Positions 1 to 9,271 of a DNA stretch of 64,000 nt are shown here, one piece after another; position 1 is the first letter of the stretch, and each line of letters begins with the position of its first letter. A model generated the notes under the pieces. That model worked only from the letters and a program-made list of their open reading frames with translations. It searched no databases and had not been told where the DNA came from. The translations under genes were made by a program, and so were the position numbers. Source of the DNA: Croceimicrobium sp965656185 (GTDB taxonomy: Bacteria; Bacteroidota; Bacteroidia; Flavobacteriales; Schleiferiaceae); NCBI GenBank assembly GCA_965656185.1, contig CBFHJH010000005.1, positions 1 to 64,000 on the forward strand. The letters are read 5' to 3'.

Positions 1-178
<178 letters not shown>

Positions 179-243
179 AGATCATTTGATTCCTTGAACT
201 CAAATTGACGAGCTTCATTTTACCTTTGTGTGCTTTCTCTTAT

Positions 244-259
244 CAATATTTTAAAGAAC
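244..259 (-). promoter_or_regulatory. boxA-like rRNA antitermination element 1
   Basis: On the minus strand this reads GTTCTTTAAAATATTG, in the 16S leader between promoter P1 and the mature 5' end. It resembles the boxA consensus (TGCTCTTTAACA in E. coli) and the GTTCTTTGA form seen in Bacteroidota leaders. A near-identical second copy lies upstream at 392-407. The role as a NusB/S10 binding site is inferred from similarity and location. Confidence 0.5.
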
Positions 260-282
260 TTCTCTCGCGTTTTTTGCGGCTG

Positions 283-314
283 CAAATGTATACACATTCT
301 GTAAACCACCAAAA
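283..314 (-). promoter_or_regulatory. rRNA promoter P1
   Basis: On the minus strand the -7 element is TACATTTG (290-283). A TTTTG -33 element (314-310) precedes it, separated by exactly 19 nt (291-309). This matches the Bacteroidota sigma-A consensus (TTTG, 17-20 nt, TAnnTTTG). It is the promoter closest to the 16S gene, about 105 nt from the mature 5' end. Confidence 0.8.
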
Positions 315-391
315 CTATCTGAAAAAAAATTTGAAGTAATTGGAATTACTCTGAAAATCAGCTTGTTAACCGCTGTTTTCATTACTACTTC

Positions 392-407
392 CAATATTTC
401 AAAGAAC
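392..407 (-). promoter_or_regulatory. boxA-like element 2
   Basis: Minus strand GTTCTTTGAAATATTG, differing from the copy at 244-259 at one position. It lies downstream of promoter P2 and upstream of P1, so each copy follows a promoter. The leader appears to have arisen by duplication of a promoter plus boxA unit. Confidence 0.45.
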
Positions 408-443
408 TTTTCTCAAATTCCCCTTTCAGGCGAAACGGGTCGG

Positions 444-473
444 CAAATATACGGTGAGTTTTTTTACTCACAA
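444..473 (-). promoter_or_regulatory. rRNA promoter P2
   Basis: Minus strand -7 element TATATTTG (451-444) and -33 TTG (473-471) with a 19-nt spacer. The spacing and -7 sequence are the same as in the other two rRNA promoters of this leader. Confidence 0.8.
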
Positions 474-537
474 TAAACCTTTCGTAATTTTTTCCAACCG
501 TGTTAAGAACAATGTTTCCCTCTGTTGTAAGGGGCGG

Positions 538-569
538 CAAATATACAGCGACTTCAGCTTTCAACAAAG
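538..569 (-). promoter_or_regulatory. rRNA promoter P3 (distal)
   Basis: Minus strand -7 element TATATTTG (545-538) and -33 CTTTG (569-565) with a 19-nt spacer. It is the outermost of three tandem promoters driving the rRNA operon. The flanking GGCGGCAAATATAC-like bases are shared with P2, which suggests duplication. Confidence 0.8.
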
Positions 570-632
570 CTTCGTGAATATTTTATCGCACCATTATCGC
601 AAGTGACTGATAATGCGTACGAATAATTTCAA

Positions 633-1307
633 TTAGGGGTTCTGAGCACTTACCGGATAGACCTTTCCGTTAACCAATCCCGGCGCCTGAAGGGCGAAAT
701 TAACGATGAACCGCGCCATATCCTCAGGTTGTGTAGCTGCTTCTAAGTCGGGAAATGCCGCTTTGAACATCTCCGTTGCGCTAGATCCTAAAGCCAAACC
801 GTTCACAATTATACCTTCTCCCTTTAATTCCTCGGCCAAACATTCCACAATTATATTAAGCGCTCCTTTAGAACTACTGTATACCGATAGGCCTGGAAAC
901 TTCAAAGTAGCGCCCAAACCACCCACACTAGACACCGCTAAGACTTGGGTACCAGGCTTCATTTTGGAAAGAAGAGCCTGGGTTAAAAAGTAGGGCACGA
1001 AAACATTGGTATGATATACCGACTGCATATCCTGGTACTCCATCTCCCGAAAGGGTTTATTAATGAAGGCCGCGGCATTGTGAATCAAAAGGTCTACCGA
1101 CTCTACATTAGCCGCTAAAACTGCCTGAGCGGCGTCAAGCTTATTAATATCTAAGGGCAAAGCCTTAATGTTATCATGCTGCTTCGCCAGCGCATCGATC
1201 GCTTCCGCATTACGTGCAACAGCATAAACCTGATGACCCTTTTCGGCAAAAAGTTCTGCGCTTGCTTTGCCAATACCTCTGCTTGCTCCGGTAATAAGTA
1301 CATTCAT
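633..1307 (-). CDS. SDR family NAD(P)-dependent oxidoreductase
   Basis: A classical short-chain dehydrogenase/reductase of 224 aa, a little shorter than the usual 250. Visible motifs are the nucleotide-binding TGASRGIG at residues 6-13, NAA at 77-79, the catalytic Ser at 126/127 and YSSSK at 143-147, giving the Ser-Tyr-Lys triad. There is no signal peptide, so it is cytosolic. The substrate cannot be read from sequence. Its stop is followed by the distal rRNA promoters. A terminator upstream (1313-1346) separates it from pdhC, so it is probably transcribed separately or by read-through. The start is the second of two nearby ATGs and gives a proper N-terminal beta strand. Confidence 0.9.
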   Translation of the reverse strand: MNVLITGASRGIGKASAELFAEKGHQVYAVARNAEAIDALAKQHDNIKALPLDINKLDAAQAVLAANVESVDLLIHNAAAFINKPFREMEYQDMQSVYHTNVFVPYFLTQALLSKMKPGTQVLAVSSVGGLGATLKFPGLSVYSSSKGALNIIVECLAEELKGEGIIVNGLALGSSATEMFKAAFPDLEAATQPEDMARFIVNFALQAPGLVNGKVYPVSAQNP

Positions 1308-1312
1308 AGCTT

Positions 1313-1346
1313 AAAAATAAAAAAGCCCCGGTTATACCGAGGCTTT
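1313..1346 (-). terminator. Intrinsic terminator after pdhC
   Basis: An inverted repeat at 1322-1331/1337-1346 (about 10 bp, one mismatch, 5-nt loop) is followed on the minus strand by an A/T tract rich in T (1313-1324). It lies 19 nt past the pdhC stop codon and ends the porU-porV-cdd-pdhA-pdhC run. Confidence 0.8.
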
Positions 1347-1364
1347 GCTTTATACTAAAAAAGA

Positions 1365-2633
1365 TTATAATAACATATTTAGTGGGTTCTCTAAGATACC
1401 CTTAAAGGTTTGTAAGAATGCAGCGCCACTAGCACCATCTACCACTCGGTGATCGCAGCTTAGTGTTACCTTCATTACATTTCCTGGCACCACCGCACCA
1501 TCTTTTACTACCGGCACCTGCTTAATGCCTCCAACCGCAAGAATACATGCATCGGGTGCATTGATAATAGCCGTGAACTCTTCAATACCAAACATGCCCA
1601 AATTAGAGATAGTAAAGGTATTACCTTCCCATTCTTCAGGCTGTAATTTCTTATCGCGAGCCTTACCGGCAAATTCTTTGGCTTCTTTATTAATGGTGGC
1701 CAATCCTTTTTGATCCGCGTGACGAATTACGGGTACCAAAAGACCTTCATCAACGGCTACCGCCATACCAATATTCACATCATGATTACGACGGATAGTA
1801 TCACCCGCCCAACTAGAGTTGATGGTTGGATGCTGTTTAAGGGCCACTGCCGCAGCTTTGATCACGAAGTCGTTAAAAGAAATCTTCTGTTCAGCTACCG
1901 CATTGATCTTCTTACGAGCCTCGATCGCATTATCCATGTCGATATCCAGGGTCAAGTAAAAGTGTGGCGCCGAGAATTTGGACTCGCTTAGTCGACGGGC
2001 AATAGTTTTACGCATCTGACTTACCGGAACCTCATCGTAAGACATACCGCTCGGTGCAGCACCGGCGGATGCCATGTTTACACGGGGCGCTTCCGCCGAA
2101 GCTGGAGCTGAAGATTCCTTATAATTATCGATATCACGTTTAACGATACGACCACCTTCACCGCTACCTTTCACCTTAGCAATATCAATGCCTTTATCTT
2201 CAGCCAACTTTTTAGCAAGTGGAGAAGCTTTAATACGGTCTCCGTTTGAAGAGCTATCCGTGCTTTCCGCTTGCGCTGAAGGCGTCGAATCGGATGAATT
2301 ATCTTCCTTGGATTTTTCCTGGGCCGCCGTTTCATCTTTAGATTCTTCCTTAGCAGAATCATCGCCTCCTTCTAAAATGGAAGAAATGTCTTCTCCCTTT
2401 TCTCCTAGAACGGCCAAGATAGAATCAACCGGAGCGGTGTTTCCTTCTTCTACTCCAATATGTAAAAGGACCCCTTCTTGAAAGGCCTCGAATTCCATGG
2501 TGGCTTTATCGGTCTCGATCTCCGCTAAGAGATCTCCTTCTTCTACTTTATCGCCAATTTCCTTATGCCATTTAGCAACGGTACCTTCTTCCATGGTATC
2601 GCTCAAACGTGGCATTGTTACTACTTCAGCCAT
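1365..2633 (-). CDS. pdhC: Pyruvate dehydrogenase E2 (dihydrolipoamide acetyltransferase)
   Basis: Core acetyltransferase of the pyruvate dehydrogenase complex, moving the acetyl group from lipoyl-lysine to CoA. Domains in order: one lipoyl domain (residues 1-77, ETDKA with lipoylated Lys43), an acidic Ser/Glu-rich linker (about 90-133), a peripheral-subunit-binding domain (about 135-170) and the catalytic domain, which ends in DHRVVDG with His395 and Asp399 as the expected active site. A single lipoyl domain and 422 aa are within the family range. It follows pdhA after 8 nt. E1-beta is not in the window, while E3 is at 48253. Branched-chain E2 is the main alternative, but the pdhA neighbour favours pyruvate. 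Confidence 0.95.
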   Translation of the reverse strand: MAEVVTMPRLSDTMEEGTVAKWHKEIGDKVEEGDLLAEIETDKATMEFEAFQEGVLLHIGVEEGNTAPVDSILAVLGEKGEDISSILEGGDDSAKEESKDETAAQEKSKEDNSSDSTPSAQAESTDSSSNGDRIKASPLAKKLAEDKGIDIAKVKGSGEGGRIVKRDIDNYKESSAPASAEAPRVNMASAGAAPSGMSYDEVPVSQMRKTIARRLSESKFSAPHFYLTLDIDMDNAIEARKKINAVAEQKISFNDFVIKAAAVALKQHPTINSSWAGDTIRRNHDVNIGMAVAVDEGLLVPVIRHADQKGLATINKEAKEFAGKARDKKLQPEEWEGNTFTISNLGMFGIEEFTAIINAPDACILAVGGIKQVPVVKDGAVVPGNVMKVTLSCDHRVVDGASGAAFLQTFKGILENPLNMLL

Positions 2634-2641
2634 GAGATCTA

Positions 2642-3640
2642 TTAAAGTGTTTTAATGAATGGATAGTCTTCTTGAATGTACACATTCTTGTACAGATTGT
2701 CGGCGGTGGGGAACTCAGATTCGTCTGCGAACTTCACGCAATCATTAACCCGATCCTTCACGCGCTGCTCGATCTCTTCCAGATCTTTAGCACTTGCGTA
2801 CTTCTTATCCTTAATGGTCTTTTCTACGATCCCGATCGGATCACGTTTTTGATACTCAGCCACCTCGTCTTTAGTGCGATAGTGTTGGGCATCTGACATA
2901 GAGTGCCCTTTATAGCGATAGGTACGCATCTCCAATAAAGTTGGACCATTGCCTTTTCGGGCTCGGTCTGCCGCTTCTTGAACCGCAGCATAAACCGTAC
3001 TAGGGTCCATCGCGTCTACCGGCTCACAAGGCATTTCATAGCCTAAACCAAGTTTATATATATCGGTATGATTTGCGGTACGTTCAACTGAAGTCCCCAT
3101 GGCATAGCCATTATTCTCGATAACGAAAACTACGGGTAGATTCCATAACATCGCCAAATTCAAGGTTTCATGGAATGATCCCTGACGCACTGCACCGTCT
3201 CCCATATAGGTTAAGGTAACCGCTCCAGTTTCCAAATACTTATCGGCAAAAGCCAATCCGGCACCTAAAGGAATTTGGCCACCAACAATACCATGACCAC
3301 CAAAAAAATTATGCTCTTTAGAGAACATGTGCATCGAACCACCATTTCCTTGAGAAGTACCGTCTACTTTACCACATAGCTCAGCCATAATCTTTTTAGG
3401 GTCTACCCCCAAAGCGATCGGTTGCACGTGATTCCTGTAGGCCGTAATCATACGATCATTCTCTTCCATGGCGAAGACCGATCCGGCAAGCACTGCTTCC
3501 TGACCATTATAAAGGTGCAGAAAGCCACGTATTTTTTGCTGGATATAAAGGGCTGCCGCCTTATCTTCAAACTTTCTCCAGAATAGCATATCCTCGTACC
3601 ATTTGAGGTATACACTTTTGGTGATCTTTTTCTTTGGCAT
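2642..3640 (-). CDS. pdhA: Pyruvate dehydrogenase E1 component, alpha subunit
   Basis: Thiamine-diphosphate-binding half of the alpha2beta2 pyruvate decarboxylase of the PDH complex. The 332-aa protein carries the ThDP/Mg motif from GDG (147-149) to NN (176-177), the HGIVGGQ segment at 116-122 typical of E1-alpha, and the YKGHSMSD loop near residue 244, which is the phosphorylation loop in eukaryotic homologues. E1-beta is not adjacent, as is usual in flavobacteria. A TAAATTTG -7 element lies 23 nt upstream, so the gene may have its own promoter in addition to read-through from porU-porV-cdd. Confidence 0.96.
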   Translation of the reverse strand: MPKKKITKSVYLKWYEDMLFWRKFEDKAAALYIQQKIRGFLHLYNGQEAVLAGSVFAMEENDRMITAYRNHVQPIALGVDPKKIMAELCGKVDGTSQGNGGSMHMFSKEHNFFGGHGIVGGQIPLGAGLAFADKYLETGAVTLTYMGDGAVRQGSFHETLNLAMLWNLPVVFVIENNGYAMGTSVERTANHTDIYKLGLGYEMPCEPVDAMDPSTVYAAVQEAADRARKGNGPTLLEMRTYRYKGHSMSDAQHYRTKDEVAEYQKRDPIGIVEKTIKDKKYASAKDLEEIEQRVKDRVNDCVKFADESEFPTADNLYKNVYIQEDYPFIKTL

Positions 3641-3663
3641 GTTTCTTTATCTCTATGAACTGG

Positions 3664-3671
3664 CAAATTTA
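3664..3671 (-). promoter_or_regulatory. Candidate -7 element upstream of pdhA
   Basis: Minus strand TAAATTTG fits TAnnTTTG and ends 23 nt before the pdhA ATG, in the short cdd-pdhA gap. No convincing -33 element lies 19 nt upstream, so this rests on the -7 match and position alone. Confidence 0.4.
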
Positions 3672-3690
3672 TATAAAAGCGCTTAGCCTA

Positions 3691-4182
3691 TCACTTCTTA
3701 GGCAAATGACTTTCATCAAAAGAGAAAGGTAACATATGTTGAAGGCCATCGGCAACATAAACCAATTCCCTTTTGGGGTGAATCAAAAGGATCTTTAGCG
3801 GCGATTTTTGCTTGTGCTGATACTCCGCCATGACCTGCAGACAGGCGCCGCATGGGGAAGGTAGACCATCCGCATCATCGGGAATTGCCACCGCCAAAAC
3901 TTGAAAACTTTCCTGAGGATAGAGTGCTCCGGCCGCAAACATGGTCGTTCGCTCCGCGCATAATCCACTGGGATAAGCGGCATTCTCTTGATTAGACCCA
4001 CTAACGATTTCACCATTAGATAGCAAAAGTGCGGCACCAACGGTATAATTGGAATACGGTGAATGACTGGTAGCCCTGGCTTGCTTCGCCTTTAAAACTA
4101 AGGCCAGCTCACGACTTTTTAAAGCATCGAAGCTCTGCGGATATAGGGTGCAGCTAACTTCTATTTTAGAATCTTCTTTCAA
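3691..4182 (-). CDS. cdd: Cytidine deaminase
   Basis: Hydrolyses cytidine/deoxycytidine to uridine in pyrimidine salvage. The zinc-deaminase signature is complete: CAE at residues 75-77 (Glu77 the proton shuttle) and PCGAC with Cys111 and Cys114. Three zinc cysteines indicate the small tetrameric class. At 163 aa it has about 30 residues more than Bacillus Cdd, mostly at the N-terminus. It lies 3 nt after the porV stop and before pdhA, so it is probably co-transcribed with both. The order porU-porV-cdd-pdhA-pdhC is, from memory, common in Flavobacteriia, though the functional link is unclear. Confidence 0.95.
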   Translation of the reverse strand: MKEDSKIEVSCTLYPQSFDALKSRELALVLKAKQARATSHSPYSNYTVGAALLLSNGEIVSGSNQENAAYPSGLCAERTTMFAAGALYPQESFQVLAVAIPDDADGLPSPCGACLQVMAEYQHKQKSPLKILLIHPKRELVYVADGLQHMLPFSFDESHLPKK

Positions 4183-4185
4183 TAA

Positions 4186-5367
4186 TTACTGCGCTTGTTC
4201 GAAATTAAACAACAAGGTAAAGCGCAGAGTGTTTTCTAATGGACTTCTTACCACCGCAGAAGCTGGTATTAAATAAGCAAAATCCAATCCAAATACATTG
4301 TACTGAATTCCTAAACCAATGGTATAATATTGGCGATATCCCTTTTCAGGATCCTCGTACTGGTAACCACCACGGAAAGCGAATTTATTATCATACCAAT
4401 ACTCTACACCTACATTGAAGTTAACTTCTTCAAACTCCTCACTTGCCCCACCGGGTGCATCATTGAAAGATTGAAAAACCCCTGCAAAGGCCGATACATT
4501 ATCATCTAATCCAGCGATGATCTCTCCATTATTATCACGAATAGGAGGAGTAGGTACCAACAGCTTGTTAGCATCTGCATAAAAGGAAACCTTGTTATAG
4601 CGATCGATCTCGTAGTGATATGCACCACCTAAACGCATATTGGCTGGTAAGAAATCGGCCGATTCCTGTGAACTACCGTAAGAGATCTTACCTCCCACAT
4701 TGGAGATATTTAATCCACCACTAAAAGATTGCGCAGCGCCACCTCCCATGGGATATCTTCTACTTTGGTAATAAAAGCCAAGATCTACCGCTACCGAACT
4801 ACCTGGAGTAGTTTCGATTCCGGCGGTTTGCAAACCATTAGTTAGGTCGCTAAAGATGTAACGCAAGCCTACTCCCATGCTAAAATATTCACTCAACTTA
4901 AGACCATAACCAGCATTTAGGGTAAGTTCATAAGGCTGACCGGTGCCCTGTGGAGTGTTTTGCTCATCACGAAAGTTAATTTCACCTAAAGAGAAATAGC
5001 GCATCGCAAAAGCTAATCCCTGACGCTCATCGAATTTGAAACCATAAGATAAGTGGGCCAAATTGATATCGTTCACCAAGCGGTTCAACCAAGGGGTGTA
5101 AGACATCGCCAAACTACGAGTGCCTTCTTCCATGAAGGCCAATTTAGCAGTATTCCAATATATCGAATTAACATCGGCACTGGTCGCTGCACCTACATCG
5201 CCCATCCCGCCAGCTCTGGCATCGGGCGAAACCGCAATGATCGGTACTGCTACCGAAATGGTACGCAGGGCTTCAAAGTAATCACTATCGCCTTCCAAGG
5301 CACCAAATTGAGCCCGCAGGCCAAGGGTGCTGAAAATCAATACAAATAGTGCCAAAAAGTACTTCAT
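4186..5367 (-). CDS. porV: Type IX secretion outer-membrane shuttle protein PorV (LptO)
   Basis: FadL/OmpP1-like beta-barrel of the T9SS that carries cargo from the SprA translocon to the PorU sortase. An N-terminal signal peptide (cleavage after about residue 19, LRAQ) is followed by the family's hallmark start with the SPDARAGGMGDVGAAT-like segment (residues 47-62), then alternating amphipathic strands, ending in a C-terminal aromatic strand. The length of 393 aa matches PorV. It is directly downstream of porU, as in F. johnsoniae and relatives. A TATTTTTG element 20 nt upstream may give it a promoter of its own. Confidence 0.95.
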   Translation of the reverse strand: MKYFLALFVLIFSTLGLRAQFGALEGDSDYFEALRTISVAVPIIAVSPDARAGGMGDVGAATSADVNSIYWNTAKLAFMEEGTRSLAMSYTPWLNRLVNDINLAHLSYGFKFDERQGLAFAMRYFSLGEINFRDEQNTPQGTGQPYELTLNAGYGLKLSEYFSMGVGLRYIFSDLTNGLQTAGIETTPGSSVAVDLGFYYQSRRYPMGGGAAQSFSGGLNISNVGGKISYGSSQESADFLPANMRLGGAYHYEIDRYNKVSFYADANKLLVPTPPIRDNNGEIIAGLDDNVSAFAGVFQSFNDAPGGASEEFEEVNFNVGVEYWYDNKFAFRGGYQYEDPEKGYRQYYTIGLGIQYNVFGLDFAYLIPASAVVRSPLENTLRFTLLFNFEQAQ

Positions 5368-5386
5368 CTTAAATCTTTTGAAGGGG

Positions 5387-5394
5387 CAAAAATA
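5387..5394 (-). promoter_or_regulatory. Candidate -7 element upstream of porV
   Basis: Minus strand TATTTTTG (TAnnTTTG) in the 49-nt porU-porV gap, 19 nt before the porV ATG. No clear -33 element is present. Confidence 0.35.
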
Positions 5395-5416
5395 GGTTTT
5401 AAATAGAAACGGAGCT

Positions 5417-8400
5417 TTAACGTAGTATTACTAGCTTTTCGTATTCGTCAGCACTAGAGTTATCGCTAACCGAACGCACTTTCAAGCGGTAAACATACAC
5501 CCCTTTCCCGATCTTATCACCATAATCATCCAATCCGTTCCAATCAATTCCAGTTACTCGATTACCGAAACTGGTAACAGAACGATTAATGGTTTTGATC
5601 AATTTACCGGATACGGTGAAAATTTGCACTTGGACCTCTAAGGGTTGATTGGCCCGATTGTGTTCGAATTGAAACTCCGTATAAGTAGTAAAGGGATTGG
5701 GGTAGTTCAATACTCGCCTTAAAGCTAAGTCAGCCGATTCGGCTACTATAAACTCGGTGCTCGCCTCTGCCGGATTATTATAAATATCGAAGGCACGCAT
5801 ATTTAAGGAATAAGTTCCTGGCTCTAGATCAAATAGCTGATAACGTACCGTACCGCTTTTATAACTATTGAGATCGGCCTCATAAAATTCATTGAGAATG
5901 AAAGGACGGTCATTGGCATCATTCAAGACGGCACGCAGGTCTTGTCCCACGCCATTACCCACCGTATTAATACCGGATGAGTCACGAAGTTCGGCATAGA
6001 TAAAGGGGTCCTGACCGGTAATTCCTCCGCGTACGAATGAGGCGTCGTTCATATAGAGTGAAATCTCTGGACCGAGATCATCGGCGGGAGCATTTTCATT
6101 GTAGCCACCTACGGTGATCGTATCGTAATATCCTGCGGCATCAATATCCGCTTCCGCATCAAAGGCGTAATAAGAGAACTTTCCGTCGCCAAAGCGATAA
6201 TTGATTCCTAAAGGAACCCGGAACTCGACCTCAAAGTCACCATTCTGCACTTCTACCTTACCGCGATAAAGTAAGCTATTGCGTTCTTTGAAATTCACCG
6301 GTGCCCCGATTCCGTCATTGGCTAAGGTTTGTCGCTCCACCTCCTTATCATATATACTTACATTTAAAATACCGGTAAAATTGTTGAGCTTATCCCCAAG
6401 CAAATCGCGTACTTCTCCTCTTATATTTACCAAAGACAATGCTTTGATAGTATCATTATTGGCCTGACTAACCGGCTTCCCGTTGATCTCGGTTGTATGT
6501 ACTTCATTATATGGGATTGCCAAACGAAGCGCCGGATCCCCAATCAAGGAAAACTTAGTCTTGGTAGATCTGCTCCTAACCAAAAGGTCATTTTTAGCCG
6601 CTCGAATGATCTGCCCCAAGGTTTGAGGCTGACCACCGGGTCTTGCTAGAACAGTATCGAAAATAGCATCATTAAGGTCAACTGCCCCCTGCACTCCCAC
6701 TACTCGCGTGGTGGAGAGCAAAGCGATTGCACCGCCATTCGGGTTCAATAACAATTGCTCACCTGCCGACACTCGCTTGGGGTCATCAAAACGGGTAAAT
6801 TCACAGGTGATCGTAAGAAACAAAGAAAGGGCATCAATATTGGTCCAAGCGTTAACGTCCTGCAGCTGCAGCAATCGCTCGGAGGCTAAACCGATCTCAC
6901 CGCCATGTCCAATGTAATTGGTTACCAGGCAACCGCGCTGAACCTTGCGGAACATATCCAGACGCGCTTCCGGATAAGACTGGCTACCCGTGCTAGTTTC
7001 CTGCTGATAGGCATCCAAATAGATCTTCTCCACATTAAAGGCCGGTGATTTATCATTTACGTTTTGGGCTAAACCTTCCGAACGTGGCACAAAATAGTCG
7101 CGTTCCCAGTTAAAATCATCTGGATCATCTGCCATCAGCAAGATCCGATTTCGCCAATCGCCAAAGCGACCAACTCCATCGCCATAGCGTTTAACTTTAG
7201 CTACGTAGTCTTGGGCCTGACTGAGGTTTTCGCAAGGGATTCGACCCACGCCAAGATCCATTATAGCCCCTCCGAAGTTAGTGGCCTCCCCCGGATCCAT
7301 GTAAGCATAGATATCATCGGTTAGGCTAGAGAGCCCCAGAGAGAAACTGTAGTTATCTTGCCAGCAAGGCACAAAATTATTGTTGCTGCTAAGTCGATCT
7401 TTATAATCGTAAGAGGCATCGCCAAACAATAGGACATAATTGAATTCGCCTGGAGCGGAGCGATCATAAAGATCTTTAATAAAATCCCGTACCGCGATCA
7501 TATCCTGACCTCCAGAACCGTATTCATTATAGATCTCCTCAGTGGTTACCACCCTACTTACCACATTACCCCCGGAGGTATGATAATCGGCCAGCTCTAC
7601 TGCGGCCAGATTAAAGTTCGGGTGAGTAATCACCACCATTTCAGGAATGGGAATGGTACGCAGGTCCTGATTTACGATAGTCCCTCTAAATTCTGGCTCT
7701 GGGAAATTAGCTCCTCTAAAAGCGACGTATTCCTTTAAAGTTGACGCATCAGCAATAAACTCAAAAGCATTTCCATTAAAATTACCTTGTACTTTTTGCG
7801 CCTCACCTAATCTATTAACCTGCCAAACCGAGAGGTCACTAGGGGCATTGGCAATACTAAAAAGCGCCCGTGCACCATTGGCCACGGAACGACTATCTCT
7901 AAAACGCAACTGTCCTTGCGTATTGGCAAAATCCAATCTCCGACGGGCATTAAGCTCGATTTTATCCAACCATGCTACGCCGCTGGGATTTGCACTATTA
8001 TCATAGGTGAGATTTAGGGTAATATTGTCGCCAATAGCATTGAAGTTCGTGCGCTGCGATACTCGATTAACGAAAGGAGGATAATCTCCACTAGTAATAT
8101 AGGGCGGTATAGCGTTACTAAGCAATTGCTGACTGGCATAACGCGTATTGATCGCCGTTCCACCACTAGAAACCCTTCCCACAATATCCACGTGCAACTT
8201 TAAGGGTTCGCTCAATTGTAAATTCGGGAAATTGAAATTGTAATTATAACTCAGGGTGAATTCAAATACATCACCGAACCACTGTCGGCCGGTACCAACT
8301 AAATTCACCAAATCCTCCTCCTCAACCGCAAAATCATCGAAAGAAGAAACCGTGGCGGTAGGGTTAGATAAAGAGCTTTGTGTGTTTAAACTTAAACCAG

Positions 8401-9271
8401 GCCCGGCATCGGTACTTAAAAAGCAGTAATTATGATCTCGGTAGATATTAATCCGGTAATCAAACCGATCTTGATTGGGTCGGTATACCCATTCATCCGG
8501 ACCGAATAGATAGCATAAAAGATAATCCGATCCGTTAAAAATCCCATCATTATTGAGGTCGTACACCTCGATGGCCTGCTCCTGCAACTCGGAAGGGCGT
8601 GGATCGGTAAATCGCTCCGGTAGCATGGCGTGCTGATTGGCCAATAGCCTGATCTGTCCCACCGCAACGGGTTCGTTATAAATACCTTGATCCTCTAAAT
8701 AGCTGGCGGTAATTTTATAAATGCCGCTTTCACTGATGCGAAACTTATGCCATGTACCGCTAGCCAATGCACTGCTTTGCTGCGATTGATTAGCGCGTTT
8801 AGCCAAGCTAGGGACTTGCTGATACGCTCCTTGGATACGCTCAATAGAAAACCTGGTTACCCTAAAATAGCGGTTATTCTCCTTGTAAAAAGGAAAAAAG
8901 CAATATTGCAATTCTGAAGTACCGCTGCGAGACCAACCTCTACCAATCTGGTACTCTAACTCATCCTGACTTGGAACATTGACATCCCGCAACGCTTTGG
9001 TTTGATTAGCCGGTACTGCTTCAGAAGCACTTACACGAATAAGGATAGAGTCTTGCGCACTGATCTTAGGCAAAACCTCGCAGTATTGCGGTAATCCCAA
9101 CTTCCTTGCCGAAGCATCGGCCTGCTCGAAATGCGGCCAGAGCACCGAACCTTCCTCACCGGTAGGCAAGGGATCTAACCAATTAATAGTTCGATCGAGG
9201 TTTTGCTCCTGAGCGCTTAAGCTCTGTATAAAAAACAATCCACTGAAAAGTAGGCCGACTTTCCTCCACAT
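5417..9271 (-). CDS. porU: Type IX secretion sortase PorU (gingipain-like C25 protease)
   Basis: Cell-surface sortase that cleaves the CTD from T9SS cargo and attaches it to A-LPS or an equivalent anchor. The C25 active site is visible: His in IGHGGE (codon at 6907-6905) and Cys in TCEFTRF (codon at 6805-6803), 34 residues apart as in gingipains. The last ~100 residues form a T9SS/FlgD-like sorting domain beginning YPNPF. The long reading frame extends to 9337, but the ATG at 9271 is preferred because it puts a clean signal peptide (MWRKVGLLFSGLFF...LSAQ) at the N-terminus. The mature part is about 1260 aa, at the large end of the family. It is divergent from sprF-gldJ. Confidence 0.95.
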   Translation of the reverse strand: MWRKVGLLFSGLFFIQSLSAQEQNLDRTINWLDPLPTGEEGSVLWPHFEQADASARKLGLPQYCEVLPKISAQDSILIRVSASEAVPANQTKALRDVNVPSQDELEYQIGRGWSRSGTSELQYCFFPFYKENNRYFRVTRFSIERIQGAYQQVPSLAKRANQSQQSSALASGTWHKFRISESGIYKITASYLEDQGIYNEPVAVGQIRLLANQHAMLPERFTDPRPSELQEQAIEVYDLNNDGIFNGSDYLLCYLFGPDEWVYRPNQDRFDYRINIYRDHNYCFLSTDAGPGLSLNTQSSLSNPTATVSSFDDFAVEEEDLVNLVGTGRQWFGDVFEFTLSYNYNFNFPNLQLSEPLKLHVDIVGRVSSGGTAINTRYASQQLLSNAIPPYITSGDYPPFVNRVSQRTNFNAIGDNITLNLTYDNSANPSGVAWLDKIELNARRRLDFANTQGQLRFRDSRSVANGARALFSIANAPSDLSVWQVNRLGEAQKVQGNFNGNAFEFIADASTLKEYVAFRGANFPEPEFRGTIVNQDLRTIPIPEMVVITHPNFNLAAVELADYHTSGGNVVSRVVTTEEIYNEYGSGGQDMIAVRDFIKDLYDRSAPGEFNYVLLFGDASYDYKDRLSSNNNFVPCWQDNYSFSLGLSSLTDDIYAYMDPGEATNFGGAIMDLGVGRIPCENLSQAQDYVAKVKRYGDGVGRFGDWRNRILLMADDPDDFNWERDYFVPRSEGLAQNVNDKSPAFNVEKIYLDAYQQETSTGSQSYPEARLDMFRKVQRGCLVTNYIGHGGEIGLASERLLQLQDVNAWTNIDALSLFLTITCEFTRFDDPKRVSAGEQLLLNPNGGAIALLSTTRVVGVQGAVDLNDAIFDTVLARPGGQPQTLGQIIRAAKNDLLVRSRSTKTKFSLIGDPALRLAIPYNEVHTTEINGKPVSQANNDTIKALSLVNIRGEVRDLLGDKLNNFTGILNVSIYDKEVERQTLANDGIGAPVNFKERNSLLYRGKVEVQNGDFEVEFRVPLGINYRFGDGKFSYYAFDAEADIDAAGYYDTITVGGYNENAPADDLGPEISLYMNDASFVRGGITGQDPFIYAELRDSSGINTVGNGVGQDLRAVLNDANDRPFILNEFYEADLNSYKSGTVRYQLFDLEPGTYSLNMRAFDIYNNPAEASTEFIVAESADLALRRVLNYPNPFTTYTEFQFEHNRANQPLEVQVQIFTVSGKLIKTINRSVTSFGNRVTGIDWNGLDDYGDKIGKGVYVYRLKVRSVSDNSSADEYEKLVILR

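Noticed and set aside
385..567. 60-aa minus-strand ORF upstream of the 16S gene
   Set aside because: It lies on top of the rRNA promoters P2 and P3 and a boxA-like site, and starts and ends within the leader. It is a chance frame.
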